From the NCBI GenBank assembly GCA_021783235.1, contig JAJXUD010000014.1:1-64000 (forward strand): a DNA stretch of 64,000 nt. The letters run 5' to 3'. Shown here piece by piece: positions 28,192 to 36,652 of the stretch. Position numbers and translations under genes: made by a program. How positions within the stretch are numbered: position 1 is the stretch's first letter; the number at the start of each line of letters is the position of its first letter. The notes beneath the pieces are model-generated. The model was not told the origin of the DNA, made no database searches, and saw only the letters and a list, made by a program, of their open reading frames with translations. The stretch is from Myxococcales bacterium. Lineage in GTDB: Bacteria; Myxococcota; Myxococcia; Myxococcales; JAKAPL01.

Positions 28192-28962
28192 TTAGATCTC
28201 GACCGACAGGAGGTCCTCGCCGACGATGAGCTCGATTCCCGTGCTCGCGCCGAGCTCCCGCAGCTCGCCCGCGTGCAGCCGCGCCTCCTCGCCGAGGTGA
28301 GTGAGGACGATGCGCCGGCAGGGAATCGAGGGGAGCTTCTCGCGGAGGATCCGGTGGCTCAGGTGCCGGTCGTAGTCGCTATCGAAGAAGGAGCACTCGG
28401 CCACGAGGAGGTCGGCGCCCCGCGCGAGCTCGCGAAGCTCCTCGCTCCAGCCGGTGTCTCCCGTGAAGGCGACCTCGCGGCCGTCCAGGGAGAGGCGGAG
28501 GAGGAAGGCCCGCTCGGGTAGATCCTGGTGGTAGGCCGGCCGGGGCAGCACGGAGCGGCCGGACAGGTCGACCGGCCGGCCCACCTCCCACTCGACGAAG
28601 CGCAGCTCGAACGGCAGCGGCTTGCCGAAGATGTCGGGGTAGCAGGCGCGGGCGAGCGCACGCACCCGCTCCTCGACGCCCGGAGGCCCCCCGACGACGA
28701 GCGGACGGCCGCGCGGGTGCTCATAGCAGCCGTCGAGGAGCAAGAAGGGCAGCCCAGCGAAGTGGTCGCCGTGGAGGTGGGTCAAGAGGACATGATCGAG
28801 GTCGGCCGGGTTTCGACCGAGCCGCTTGAGCGCCGCGAGCGCGGTGGGGCCGAAATCGACGGTGAACGAGCCCTGGGCGTCGTCGAGCAGGTAGCACGAG
28901 TGGCCGCGCCCGGCCGCGTTGAAAGCGTCCCCGCTGCCGAGGAACGTCAGACGGGGAGCCAT
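28192..28962 (-). CDS. MBL-fold hydrolase, ribonuclease Z-like
   Basis: LTFLGSGDAFNAAGRGHSCYLL; LLTHLHGDHFAGLPFLL; FTGDTGWSEEL; VLTHLGEEARL. Confidence 0.85.
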   Translation of the reverse strand: MAPRLTFLGSGDAFNAAGRGHSCYLLDDAQGSFTVDFGPTALAALKRLGRNPADLDHVLLTHLHGDHFAGLPFLLLDGCYEHPRGRPLVVGGPPGVEERVRALARACYPDIFGKPLPFELRFVEWEVGRPVDLSGRSVLPRPAYHQDLPERAFLLRLSLDGREVAFTGDTGWSEELRELARGADLLVAECSFFDSDYDRHLSHRILREKLPSIPCRRIVLTHLGEEARLHAGELRELGASTGIELIVGEDLLSVEI

Positions 28963-28993
28963 CCAGCGTCCTCGGTCGGCGCGGCCGACGTCA

Positions 28994-29695
28994 TCAGAAG
29001 TAGGCGGCGAAGCCGTAGCCCACGCCGAAGCCGAAGAGGGCGGTGCCGTCGGAGGTGGCGTCGATGAGCGTCAGCGGCAGGTAGAGCGTGATGCCCCAGG
29101 TACGGGTCACGAGGAACTCGATGCCGACGTTCAGGTCGAAGCCCACGAGCCCCGTGGAGGCGGAGCCGTTGATGCTGCTGGCCGAGAACTCGCCGAGGAC
29201 GAGGCCGAACTGGACGAAGGGGTTGAAGTGCCCGCTCGTGGTCACCATGCGACCGAGGTTCGCCTTGATGAACGGCTCCGCGCCGAAGGCGAAGCTGTTC
29301 TCCGGCGAGATCCCGCTGTAGTCGATGGCGAGGGCGATGCCGCCCTCGAGGAGATCGGTGAAGCAGTAGCCGAGGCCGGCGTCGAGCCCGAGGCCCAGCG
29401 AGGTGAGGCCAGCGAACGAGGTCCCCGAGATCCCCCGGGTGCCGCTCCCGACGGCCTCGGCGCCAAACGGGTTGCTGGCCTCGAAGCCCGCGACCGCCGG
29501 GGGCGCGTTGAGGAAGAGCTGGAAGTCGCCGGTCTGCGGAAGATCGGCCGCGGTGGGGCCGCTCCCCGAGCTGCCGCTGCTTCCCGGCGATCCCGGGAGA
29601 GGCGGCAGCGGGGGCTCGCTCGCGCGCGCGCCCGAGGGGACGAGCGCGATGGCGGCGGTGGCGAGCGCGGCGAGCAGGGCGGGCGACAGGCGCAT
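28994..29695 (-). CDS. Outer-membrane beta-barrel-like protein
   Basis: Signal peptide MRLSPALLAALATAAIALVPSGARAS; alternating aromatic/Gly strands ending in F. Confidence 0.55.
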   Translation of the reverse strand: MRLSPALLAALATAAIALVPSGARASEPPLPPLPGSPGSSGSSGSGPTAADLPQTGDFQLFLNAPPAVAGFEASNPFGAEAVGSGTRGISGTSFAGLTSLGLGLDAGLGYCFTDLLEGGIALAIDYSGISPENSFAFGAEPFIKANLGRMVTTSGHFNPFVQFGLVLGEFSASSINGSASTGLVGFDLNVGIEFLVTRTWGITLYLPLTLIDATSDGTALFGFGVGYGFAAYF

Positions 29696-29799
29696 GGAGA
29701 TCCTCCCATGACGAGAGATAGCAGATCGCTCGGACGCTGGGCGCCATTTTTCGAGGCGCCGCGTTGACCGCGGGGCGAAAGACGGACTAGAGCGAGCAG

Positions 29800-30009
29800 A
29801 TGCCCTCCCGACCGGCGCCGCTGCTCCTCGCCCACCGCGTCCTCGTGGCCTCCGCCATCGGCCTCGCCGCGCTCCTCGTCGTCCGGGGCGCCGCGCGCTA
29901 CGCGGCGCTGGGCGACGGGCGCGCCCTCGCCACCGCCGTGCTCGCTGCCGTGGCGGGGGTCGGCCTCGCCTTCTACCTGCGCTGGTTCTCGAAGAAGAAG
30001 ACGGTCTAA
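29800..30009 (+). CDS. Small two-TM hypothetical protein
   Basis: 69 aa with two hydrophobic segments and basic tail WFSKKKTV. Confidence 0.5.
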   Translation: MPSRPAPLLLAHRVLVASAIGLAALLVVRGAARYAALGDGRALATAVLAAVAGVGLAFYLRWFSKKKTV

Positions 30010-30023
30010 GGCGTCGGCCGCGT

Positions 30024-31025
30024 CTACGGGGTCGCCGTCCCGCCGTCGGCCGAGGCGGCGTCGGGATCCGGCGGCGGCGTCCAGGGCGTCTTCTGCGCGA
30101 GCGCCAGCCTCTGGCGCAGCGCGTCCGCCTTCGGCGTGCCCTTCAGCTCCACGAGCGAGTGGACGTAGTAGGCGAGCGCCCAGACGTCCGGGTCGGGCAG
30201 GGAGCTCTTCCAGCTCGGCATCGCGGTGCCGCCGATGCCGGAGGCGATGATCCGGTAATAGTCCGCGACCGAGCTGCCCGAGCGGACATCGTTGTAGATG
30301 AAGTCCGGCGGCAGGAGCTTGATGTGTGGGTAGTTCCCGTCCTTGTCCGCCGGATAGTGTTTGTCGACGTAGTCGCTGTCCTTGAGCTCGGGCTGGTACA
30401 GGTTGGCCCGAAACTCGCTGGTGCCGGTGCCGGTCAGCTCCTTGCTGTCGTCGTAGATCTCCTGCTTGGTCTCGTAGGCGGCGTGGCACTGCAGGCACTG
30501 CGCGAGGCCGTGGTAGAGCTTCTTTCCGCGCGCGACGGCCTCGCTCGCCTTCGCCTCGCCCCACGGGTCCTTGTCCTTCGCCGGGTCGTAGGTCGGATCG
30601 CCCGGCGCCTCGCTCTTCCAGCGATCGGAGAAGGTCTTGAGGTACTGGACGATGTCGTGGAGCGTCGAGTCCGGCACGTCCCAGGCGAGCATCGCCGTGC
30701 CGTGCAGGCCGCCCTTGACGATCCGGTAGAAGTCCGCGTCGTTCGGCAGGTTGCCCGACGAGACGGCCGCGAACTTGAAGGTGGCCGTGGTGAAGTCTCG
30801 CGGGGGCGGCCGTAACCCGTAGGACGCGGGGCCCGTCCCGTCGCCCTTGTCGCCGTGGCAGGGCCGGCAGTACTGCGTGTAGGCCTCCTTGCCCGCGTTG
30901 AGCGTCTCTGCGGAGACCTCCTTGCCGCCGAGGCTCATCGGCTTCGTGAAGGCGGGCTGACAGCCCGCAAGAAGGCCCACGGCCAGGGTCCAAGACGAGC
31001 GCCGCACCATGATTCGTCTCCTCAT
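30024..31025 (-). CDS. Diheme cytochrome c lipoprotein
   Basis: Two CxxCH motifs (CRPCH, CLQCH); GLLAGCQ lipobox; next to oxidase genes. Confidence 0.9.
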   Translation of the reverse strand: MRRRIMVRRSSWTLAVGLLAGCQPAFTKPMSLGGKEVSAETLNAGKEAYTQYCRPCHGDKGDGTGPASYGLRPPPRDFTTATFKFAAVSSGNLPNDADFYRIVKGGLHGTAMLAWDVPDSTLHDIVQYLKTFSDRWKSEAPGDPTYDPAKDKDPWGEAKASEAVARGKKLYHGLAQCLQCHAAYETKQEIYDDSKELTGTGTSEFRANLYQPELKDSDYVDKHYPADKDGNYPHIKLLPPDFIYNDVRSGSSVADYYRIIASGIGGTAMPSWKSSLPDPDVWALAYYVHSLVELKGTPKADALRQRLALAQKTPWTPPPDPDAASADGGTATP

Positions 31026-31645
31026 GCGAGGTACACCGAGGCAAAGATGATCAGCCAGACCGCGCCGACGAAGTGCCAGTAGAGCGTCCAGAGCGAGAGC
31101 GCGAGGTGGCGGGCGGCGCCGATGCGGCCGGACGCGCAGCCGATCCAGAGGACGAAGAGCGCGGCGAGCCCCACGAGGACGTGGAGCGCGTGAAAGGCGG
31201 TCAGGCCGTAGAAGACCGACGGGTAGGGTCCACCCGTCACCGTCATGCCGGACTTCCAGACCTGCGTCCAGACGACGAGCTGAAGCGAGAGGAAGATGAG
31301 CCCGAGCGAGAAGGCGCCGAAGACCGCCAAGGCCGCCCGCTCACCCCGCCGGGTCCGCGAGAGGCCGAGTTGGAGGAGCGCCGACGAGGCCAGGAGCGCG
31401 AGCGTGTTGAGCGCCGGCAGGCCCAAGGGCAGCCGCGGGAGCCCGGCGGGCGGCCAGCGGGCAGTCGCCTCGCGGATCGCCCCGTAGGTGAAGAAGAGCC
31501 CCGCGAAGAGCATGGCCCACGAGCCGAGGAAGATCCACATCCCGAGCTTCGCGGTGTTCTCGTCCCGCAGCGAGGAGCCGCGGTCGAGCGGCACCGCCGT
31601 CCCCGTTCGCGAGAGATCCGCCATCTGGGCGATCGCCTCGGACAT
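31022..31645 (-). CDS. Cytochrome c oxidase subunit III (copy 1)
   Basis: KLGMWIFLGSWAMLFAGLFFTY; ALHVLVGLAALFVLW; LYWHFVGAVWLIIF. Confidence 0.9.
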   Translation of the reverse strand: MSEAIAQMADLSRTGTAVPLDRGSSLRDENTAKLGMWIFLGSWAMLFAGLFFTYGAIREATARWPPAGLPRLPLGLPALNTLALLASSALLQLGLSRTRRGERAALAVFGAFSLGLIFLSLQLVVWTQVWKSGMTVTGGPYPSVFYGLTAFHALHVLVGLAALFVLWIGCASGRIGAARHLALSLWTLYWHFVGAVWLIIFASVYLA

Positions 31646-31650
31646 GGGCC

Positions 31651-33426
31651 TTACGCGCGCCCGCCTTCCGCCGCCCTCGCGGGCTCAGCCACCGGCCGCT
31701 CGTCCGGCAGCGCCTCGGCCTGGCCGATCCAGTCGCGCCCGAGCGAGCGGATGACCTCGGGGTCCGACAGCTCGTGCGGCCCGCGCAGGACCAGCGGGAC
31801 GACGTCGAAGTTGTGGTGGGGCGGCGGCGAGGGGGTGGCCCAGTCGAGCGTCCCGACCTGCCAGGGGTTCTCCGCCGCCTTCTCGCCCAAGAACATGCTG
31901 GCGACGAAGTTGTAGACGAAGAGGATCTGCGTGAAGTAGAGCGCGAACGCGAAGTAGCTCGTCCACTGGTTCACGCCGAGCAGGTGGTGGAGGAACTGGT
32001 ACTGGTAGGGCTCGAAGAGCCGGCGCTGCTGGCCCGAGTAGCCCGCGACGAGCTGCCCCGTGAAGACCAGCGTGATGAAGACGGTCGAGAGCCAGAAGTG
32101 GGCGTAGCCGAGCGTCTTGTTCATCTCGCGCCCGAACATCTTCGGGTACCAGAAGTAGATCCCCGCGAGGCTCGCGAGGAACGACGCCGACGCCATGGTC
32201 AGGTGGAAGTGGCCCACCACGAACATCGTGTCGTGCAGGTAGAGGTCCATCGACATGATGGCGAGGAAGAGGCCGGTCAGGCCGCCGAGTCCGAAGACGA
32301 AGACCGTCCCGAGCGCGAAGAGCATCGGCGGCTCGAGCCGGATCGAGCCCTTCGTGATGGTGAGCAGCCAGTTGACGAAGAGGATCTCCGCGGGGACCGA
32401 GATCATGACGGTGAAGGTCATGAAGCCCTTGCCGAGCAGCGGGCTCATGCCGGTCACGTACATGTGGTGGCCGTAGACCACCGCCGAGAGCAGCGTCACC
32501 GCGACCATCGCGTAGACCGAGCCCTTGTAGAAGTAGGCGGGCTTGCGGGCGAAAAACGAGAGGAGGTCGCAGAGGATCCCCCAGGCCGGCAGGATGAGGA
32601 TGTAGACCTCCGGGTGGCCGAAGATCCAGAAGAGGTGCTGGAAGACCAGCGGGTCGCCGCCCCCGTTCACCGCCGAGGCGCCGGCGATGAAGAACTGCGT
32701 CCCGAACAGCCGGTCGAGCAGGAGGAGGAGTCCACCCGAGCCGAGCACCGGCACGAAGAGGATGTTCAGGATGGAGGTGAGCCAGAGGCCCCAGACCGTG
32801 AGCGGCATCCGCATGTACGTCATGCCGGGCGCGCGAAAGCGGATGACGGTGGTGACGTAGTTGATGCCGCCCATGATCGTCGAGACGCCGGTGACGAAGA
32901 TGGCGAGCACCGCGAGCGTCTGGCCCCAGCCGGGCGTGCCGACGCTGTCGGAGAGCGGCGGATACGTCGTCCAGCCGGCCGCCGCCGCCCCCATCTTCTG
33001 GAAGAAGGCCGCGATCATCAGCCCCTGCGAGACGAGGAAGGTCCAGAACGAGAGCATGTTCAGCGTGGGGAAGGCCATGTCCCGCGCGCCGATCATGAGC
33101 GGGATCGTGTAATTGCCGAACGCGCCGATGAGGATCGGCGTGATGGCGAAGAAGATCATGATGAGCCCGTGCATCGTGAAGATGGCCGGGTAGAGGGCGG
33201 GCGTGATGGCGCCGCCGGTCTTCGAGAGGAGCAGCGGCCCGAGGATGGGCACGGGCTTCATCGGGTAGGCCCACTGCCAGCGGATCATCATGGCGAGCGT
33301 GCCGCCGAAGAGGAGGAAGAGCAGCCCTGCCCAGAGGAACTGCTTCGCGATGACCTTGTGGTCGAGCGAGAAGACGTAGCGCCGGAGGAAAGACTTCGGC
33401 TCGGGGTGGATCGGTTGCAGGTCCAT
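31651..33426 (-). CDS. ctaD: Cytochrome c oxidase subunit I
   Basis: FWIFGHPEVYILILPAWG; GHHMYVTGM; VVGHFHLTMASASFLA. Confidence 0.97.
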   Translation of the reverse strand: MDLQPIHPEPKSFLRRYVFSLDHKVIAKQFLWAGLLFLLFGGTLAMMIRWQWAYPMKPVPILGPLLLSKTGGAITPALYPAIFTMHGLIMIFFAITPILIGAFGNYTIPLMIGARDMAFPTLNMLSFWTFLVSQGLMIAAFFQKMGAAAAGWTTYPPLSDSVGTPGWGQTLAVLAIFVTGVSTIMGGINYVTTVIRFRAPGMTYMRMPLTVWGLWLTSILNILFVPVLGSGGLLLLLDRLFGTQFFIAGASAVNGGGDPLVFQHLFWIFGHPEVYILILPAWGILCDLLSFFARKPAYFYKGSVYAMVAVTLLSAVVYGHHMYVTGMSPLLGKGFMTFTVMISVPAEILFVNWLLTITKGSIRLEPPMLFALGTVFVFGLGGLTGLFLAIMSMDLYLHDTMFVVGHFHLTMASASFLASLAGIYFWYPKMFGREMNKTLGYAHFWLSTVFITLVFTGQLVAGYSGQQRRLFEPYQYQFLHHLLGVNQWTSYFAFALYFTQILFVYNFVASMFLGEKAAENPWQVGTLDWATPSPPPHHNFDVVPLVLRGPHELSDPEVIRSLGRDWIGQAEALPDERPVAEPARAAEGGRA

Positions 33427-33436
33427 GGGGGTCTCT

Positions 33437-34333
33437 CTAGCCTTCCTTGCCGTTCTGGCTCTTCGGCGCCTGCTCGGCCGCGCGCGGCACGTCGCCCTCG
33501 ACGGGCTTCGGATCCTTCCAGTCCCATCCCCAGTGCGCCACGACGTCGTCGGCGTCGAAGCCGCGCGCCGAGTTGGCGGAGGCCTCGGCCGCCCAGCGGT
33601 CGTAGGCCTCCTTCGGGAGCACCGTCAGCAGCGCGCGCATCTTGTAGTGGTTCACGCCGCAGTGCTGCGCGCAGCCGATCTCGTACTCGCCCGTCTCCAT
33701 GGGCTTGAACCAGAGCCGGTTCACCATGCCGGGCATGGCGTCCTGCTTCACGCGGAAGTTCGGCAGGTAGAAGCTGTGGATCACGTCGGTGGAGGTGAGC
33801 TGGATGAGCACCGGGGCGCCCTGCGGCACGCGGAAATCGTTCAGCGTGACGATGTCGTCCGCGGTGTTGAACCGGCCGTCGGGGCCGGCGTAGCGCGCCT
33901 GCCAGGCCCACTGGTGGGCGTTCACCTCGATGCGCACGACGTCCTTCGCCTGGTCGGCCGCCTCGAAGTTCCAGAAGGTGTCGTTCATGTCGAAGAGCGA
34001 CTTCAAGTAGAGCTCGGCGTCGGCGAGCACGAGCACGCCGACGATGGCCACCAGCAGCTTCTGTCCTCGCGGCGTCGTGTGCGCGTACTCGGCCCGGTGC
34101 TTGCGGCCGTGGATCAGGCAGGCCGTCACCATCCAGGCCACCATGATGGCGAACATGATCCCGATGAAGATCAGCGTCTCGTGGATGAGGCCGTCGATCT
34201 TGTGGCCGTCCTGCGAGGCGTCGGGCGGAAGCCCGAGGCCCTGAGCCACGACGACGCCGGCCCGCGCCACCGCCGGCAGGAGCGTCAGGGCGGACAGGGC
34301 CACCGCCTGGAGCGCGCGCTTCGCCTTCGTCAT
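33437..34333 (-). CDS. ctaC: Cytochrome c oxidase subunit II
   Basis: VNAHQWAWQARY; DVIHSFYLPNFRVKQDAMPG; CuA region GCAQHCGVNHYKM. Confidence 0.93.
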   Translation of the reverse strand: MTKAKRALQAVALSALTLLPAVARAGVVVAQGLGLPPDASQDGHKIDGLIHETLIFIGIMFAIMVAWMVTACLIHGRKHRAEYAHTTPRGQKLLVAIVGVLVLADAELYLKSLFDMNDTFWNFEAADQAKDVVRIEVNAHQWAWQARYAGPDGRFNTADDIVTLNDFRVPQGAPVLIQLTSTDVIHSFYLPNFRVKQDAMPGMVNRLWFKPMETGEYEIGCAQHCGVNHYKMRALLTVLPKEAYDRWAAEASANSARGFDADDVVAHWGWDWKDPKPVEGDVPRAAEQAPKSQNGKEG

Positions 34334-34394
34334 TGCGTTGCCTCCGTCTCTTCGAGAGCCCGCGCCGCGCGGCGCCGCTCGCCGCGTCGTCGCC

Positions 34395-34613
34395 TCAACG
34401 TCCCGGCGCCTGCAGGGCCGCCTCGCTCCGCTCGGCCCGGCGGACCGCGCGGGCGACGCTGGCGACGATGAGGAAGGGCAGGGTGAGGATGGCGGCGATG
34501 AGCGCCTGGGTCCACGGCCCGAGCTGATCGCGCCCCGCGCAGAAGGGGCAGGCCAGGGCGACCGCGGGGGAGAGCAGGATCGCGCCCAGCGCCGGGAGGA
34601 GCGGGAGCCTCAC
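34395..34613 (-). CDS. Small membrane protein of the oxidase cluster
   Basis: GTG start VRLPLLPALGAILLSPAVALACPFCAGRDQLG; overlaps next gene. Confidence 0.55.
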   Translation of the reverse strand: MRLPLLPALGAILLSPAVALACPFCAGRDQLGPWTQALIAAILTLPFLIVASVARAVRRAERSEAALQAPGR

Positions 34614-34948
34614 GTCCGCCTCGCCATCGCGTCGGCGACGAGCACCACCGCGTAGATCGCGGGCAGGACGAGCGGGATCAGGACCATCCACTGGAGGATC
34701 TTGGTCTCCCACTTGAGGTGCATGAAGAAGAGGCCGACGAGCGCCGCCTTGGTGACCGCGAGCAAGACCAAGGCGAGGAGCATCGAGTGCTTGCCGATGC
34801 CGGGCGCCTTGGCGACGCCCACCTCGAGGAGCGTGAGGAGGGCGAGGGCGAAGAAGATCACGAAGTACTGCTTGCGCGTGGCGTGCGAGCCGTGGGCGCT
34901 CTGCCGTGGGGCGCTCGCGTGGGCTGTTTCGGCGTGCGGGTCGGACAT
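34610..34948 (-). CDS. Cytochrome c oxidase subunit IV-like (COX4_pro)
   Basis: Three TM segments; KAALVGLFFMHLKWETK. Confidence 0.85.
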   Translation of the reverse strand: MSDPHAETAHASAPRQSAHGSHATRKQYFVIFFALALLTLLEVGVAKAPGIGKHSMLLALVLLAVTKAALVGLFFMHLKWETKILQWMVLIPLVLPAIYAVVLVADAMARRT

Positions 34949-34970
34949 GCGCTCTCCCGGATCCTGCTCC

Positions 34971-35633
34971 TTACGGCACGAGGTAGATGAGCGTGAAGAC
35001 GAGGATCCAGACGAGGTCGACGAAGTGCCAGAAGAGGCCCGCGATCTCGAGGGAGTTCGCGTTGCCGCCGTCGTACTTGCCGCGCAGCGTGTTGACGAGC
35101 ATCACCGTGAGGTAGCAGACGCCCGTGAAGACGTGGGCGCCGTGGAAGCTCGTCGTCACGTAGAAGGTGCTCGCGTAGGCCGAGTGGCCGAAGACGAGCC
35201 CCTCGCCCACGAGCCCGTGCGCTCCACCGCCGAGGAAGGGGAGGAAGCCGAAGTACTCGTGCATCTGGCCGCAGAGGAAGCCCGCGCCGCCGAGGACGGT
35301 GAGGAAGAGGAAGAGCGAGGCCTGCCGGCGCTTCCCCTCGACGAGGGCCTGGTGGGACAGCACCATCGTGACCGACGAGCAGATGAGGAGGAAGGTGAGC
35401 GCGGCGGTGAAGTTGATGCCGAGCTCGGGCTCGCCCGGATGGTGCCAGACGGTCGAGCCGCCGCGGAGGAGGCCGTAGCCGAGCAGGAGTCCCGAGAAGG
35501 AGAGGGCGTCCGAGAGCAGGAAGATCCACATCGCGATCTTCCCGGGGGTGGCGCTGCCGAACTGCGCGTCCAGCGGCCAGGCGATCGGGCCGTGCTGATG
35601 CTCTCCGTGGCTGGCCTCGGCGGCGGCGCTCAT
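34971..35633 (-). CDS. Cytochrome c oxidase subunit III (copy 2)
   Basis: GKIAMWIFLLSDALSFSGLL; TTSFHGAHVFTGVCYL; LFWHFVDLVWILVFTLIYL. Confidence 0.93.
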   Translation of the reverse strand: MSAAAEASHGEHQHGPIAWPLDAQFGSATPGKIAMWIFLLSDALSFSGLLLGYGLLRGGSTVWHHPGEPELGINFTAALTFLLICSSVTMVLSHQALVEGKRRQASLFLFLTVLGGAGFLCGQMHEYFGFLPFLGGGAHGLVGEGLVFGHSAYASTFYVTTSFHGAHVFTGVCYLTVMLVNTLRGKYDGGNANSLEIAGLFWHFVDLVWILVFTLIYLVP

Positions 35634-35794
35634 GATCGTCGTCCTCCCTCCGGCGGGAGCTTGATCTGCATCATTGTAAGTCCGCCTGTAGCATTCACCC
35701 GAAAGGGATGCAAGCGCCAGGGCGTGTGTCGCGTCGCTCGTCCTTGGCGCCCATGGTTGACCCGCCCGGGCGGGCTCGTTACGTTCCAGGGCCG

Positions 35795-36475
35795 ATGGAG
35801 TTCGCCGCAGCGCGCCAAACCCTCCCAGACCGCCTCCAGGCCGTCGCCGCGCGCGCCGTGGCGCGGCCGCTCTTCTGGCTCGCGGCGGTGGCGCTGCTCG
35901 CCGGCTTTCCCATCGTGCGCGCGCTGCGGGTCCGGCTACCGCCGCCTCCGCCGCTCCTCGGCGCGATGCCGGCCTTCTCCCTCGTCGATCCGCTCGGCCA
36001 GACCGTGCGCTTCACCCCCGGCGCCGCGGGCGCCTTCGAGGAGATCTCGGGCCGAGTCTGGATCGCGAGCTTCCTCGCCCCCAAGGAGGCGATCGCCTCG
36101 CCGTTCCTCGCCCGGCTGCAAGAGCTCCAGGACCGGCTTCGCAACCTGGGCGAGTCGTTCGCGCTCGTCTCGTTCTGCCGGGACGCCACCCCCGCGGAAC
36201 TCGCGGCGGTGGGCCGCGCGCGCCGCGCGAGCCCGCGGCTCTGGAAGCTGCTCGCGGGACAGCCGCCCGAGCTCGAGGCCGCCGCCGAGGCCGCCTTCGC
36301 GAAGGCCGTGGGCGGCAAGCTGTCCGACGTCGACCGCGAGAGCCTCACGCGCGGCAACTCGCTCTTGCTCGTGGACGGCCGAGGCCGGATCCGCGGCGTC
36401 TACGACGGCTCCGACAAGCTCGCGGTGGAGACGCTCATCGGCGAGGTCGGCCTGCTCGCGAACCACGTCCACTGA
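35795..36475 (+). CDS. SCO1/SenC-like thioredoxin-fold protein lacking the CxxxC motif
   Basis: PPPLLGAMPAFSLVDPLGQTVRFT...SGRVWIASFLAPKEAIASPFLARLQELQDRL; aligns with the canonical SCO protein at 47947-48594. Confidence 0.7.
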   Translation: MEFAAARQTLPDRLQAVAARAVARPLFWLAAVALLAGFPIVRALRVRLPPPPPLLGAMPAFSLVDPLGQTVRFTPGAAGAFEEISGRVWIASFLAPKEAIASPFLARLQELQDRLRNLGESFALVSFCRDATPAELAAVGRARRASPRLWKLLAGQPPELEAAAEAAFAKAVGGKLSDVDRESLTRGNSLLLVDGRGRIRGVYDGSDKLAVETLIGEVGLLANHVH

Positions 36476-36500
36476 TCTCGAGGCGCCGCTGGGCCCAGCG
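36240..36500 (+). repeat. About 260-bp direct repeat, copy 1 (3' end of SCO-like gene)
   Basis: Near-identical to 38030-38289: about 5 mismatches and one 1-bp deletion. Confidence 0.95.
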
Positions 36501-36652
36501 TCCTGAGGCGTCGAAGCCGGGCGAGGGTCCGGGACCGGCGGTGCGGATCGACGGCGCGCCGCGGCCACCGCCCCGACGGCTTCGTCAAGCGCCCGTTCCC
36601 TTGACCTTCGCTCTGCCCGCGTTGTTCAGTGCAAGTCCCTCGGAGGCGTCCC

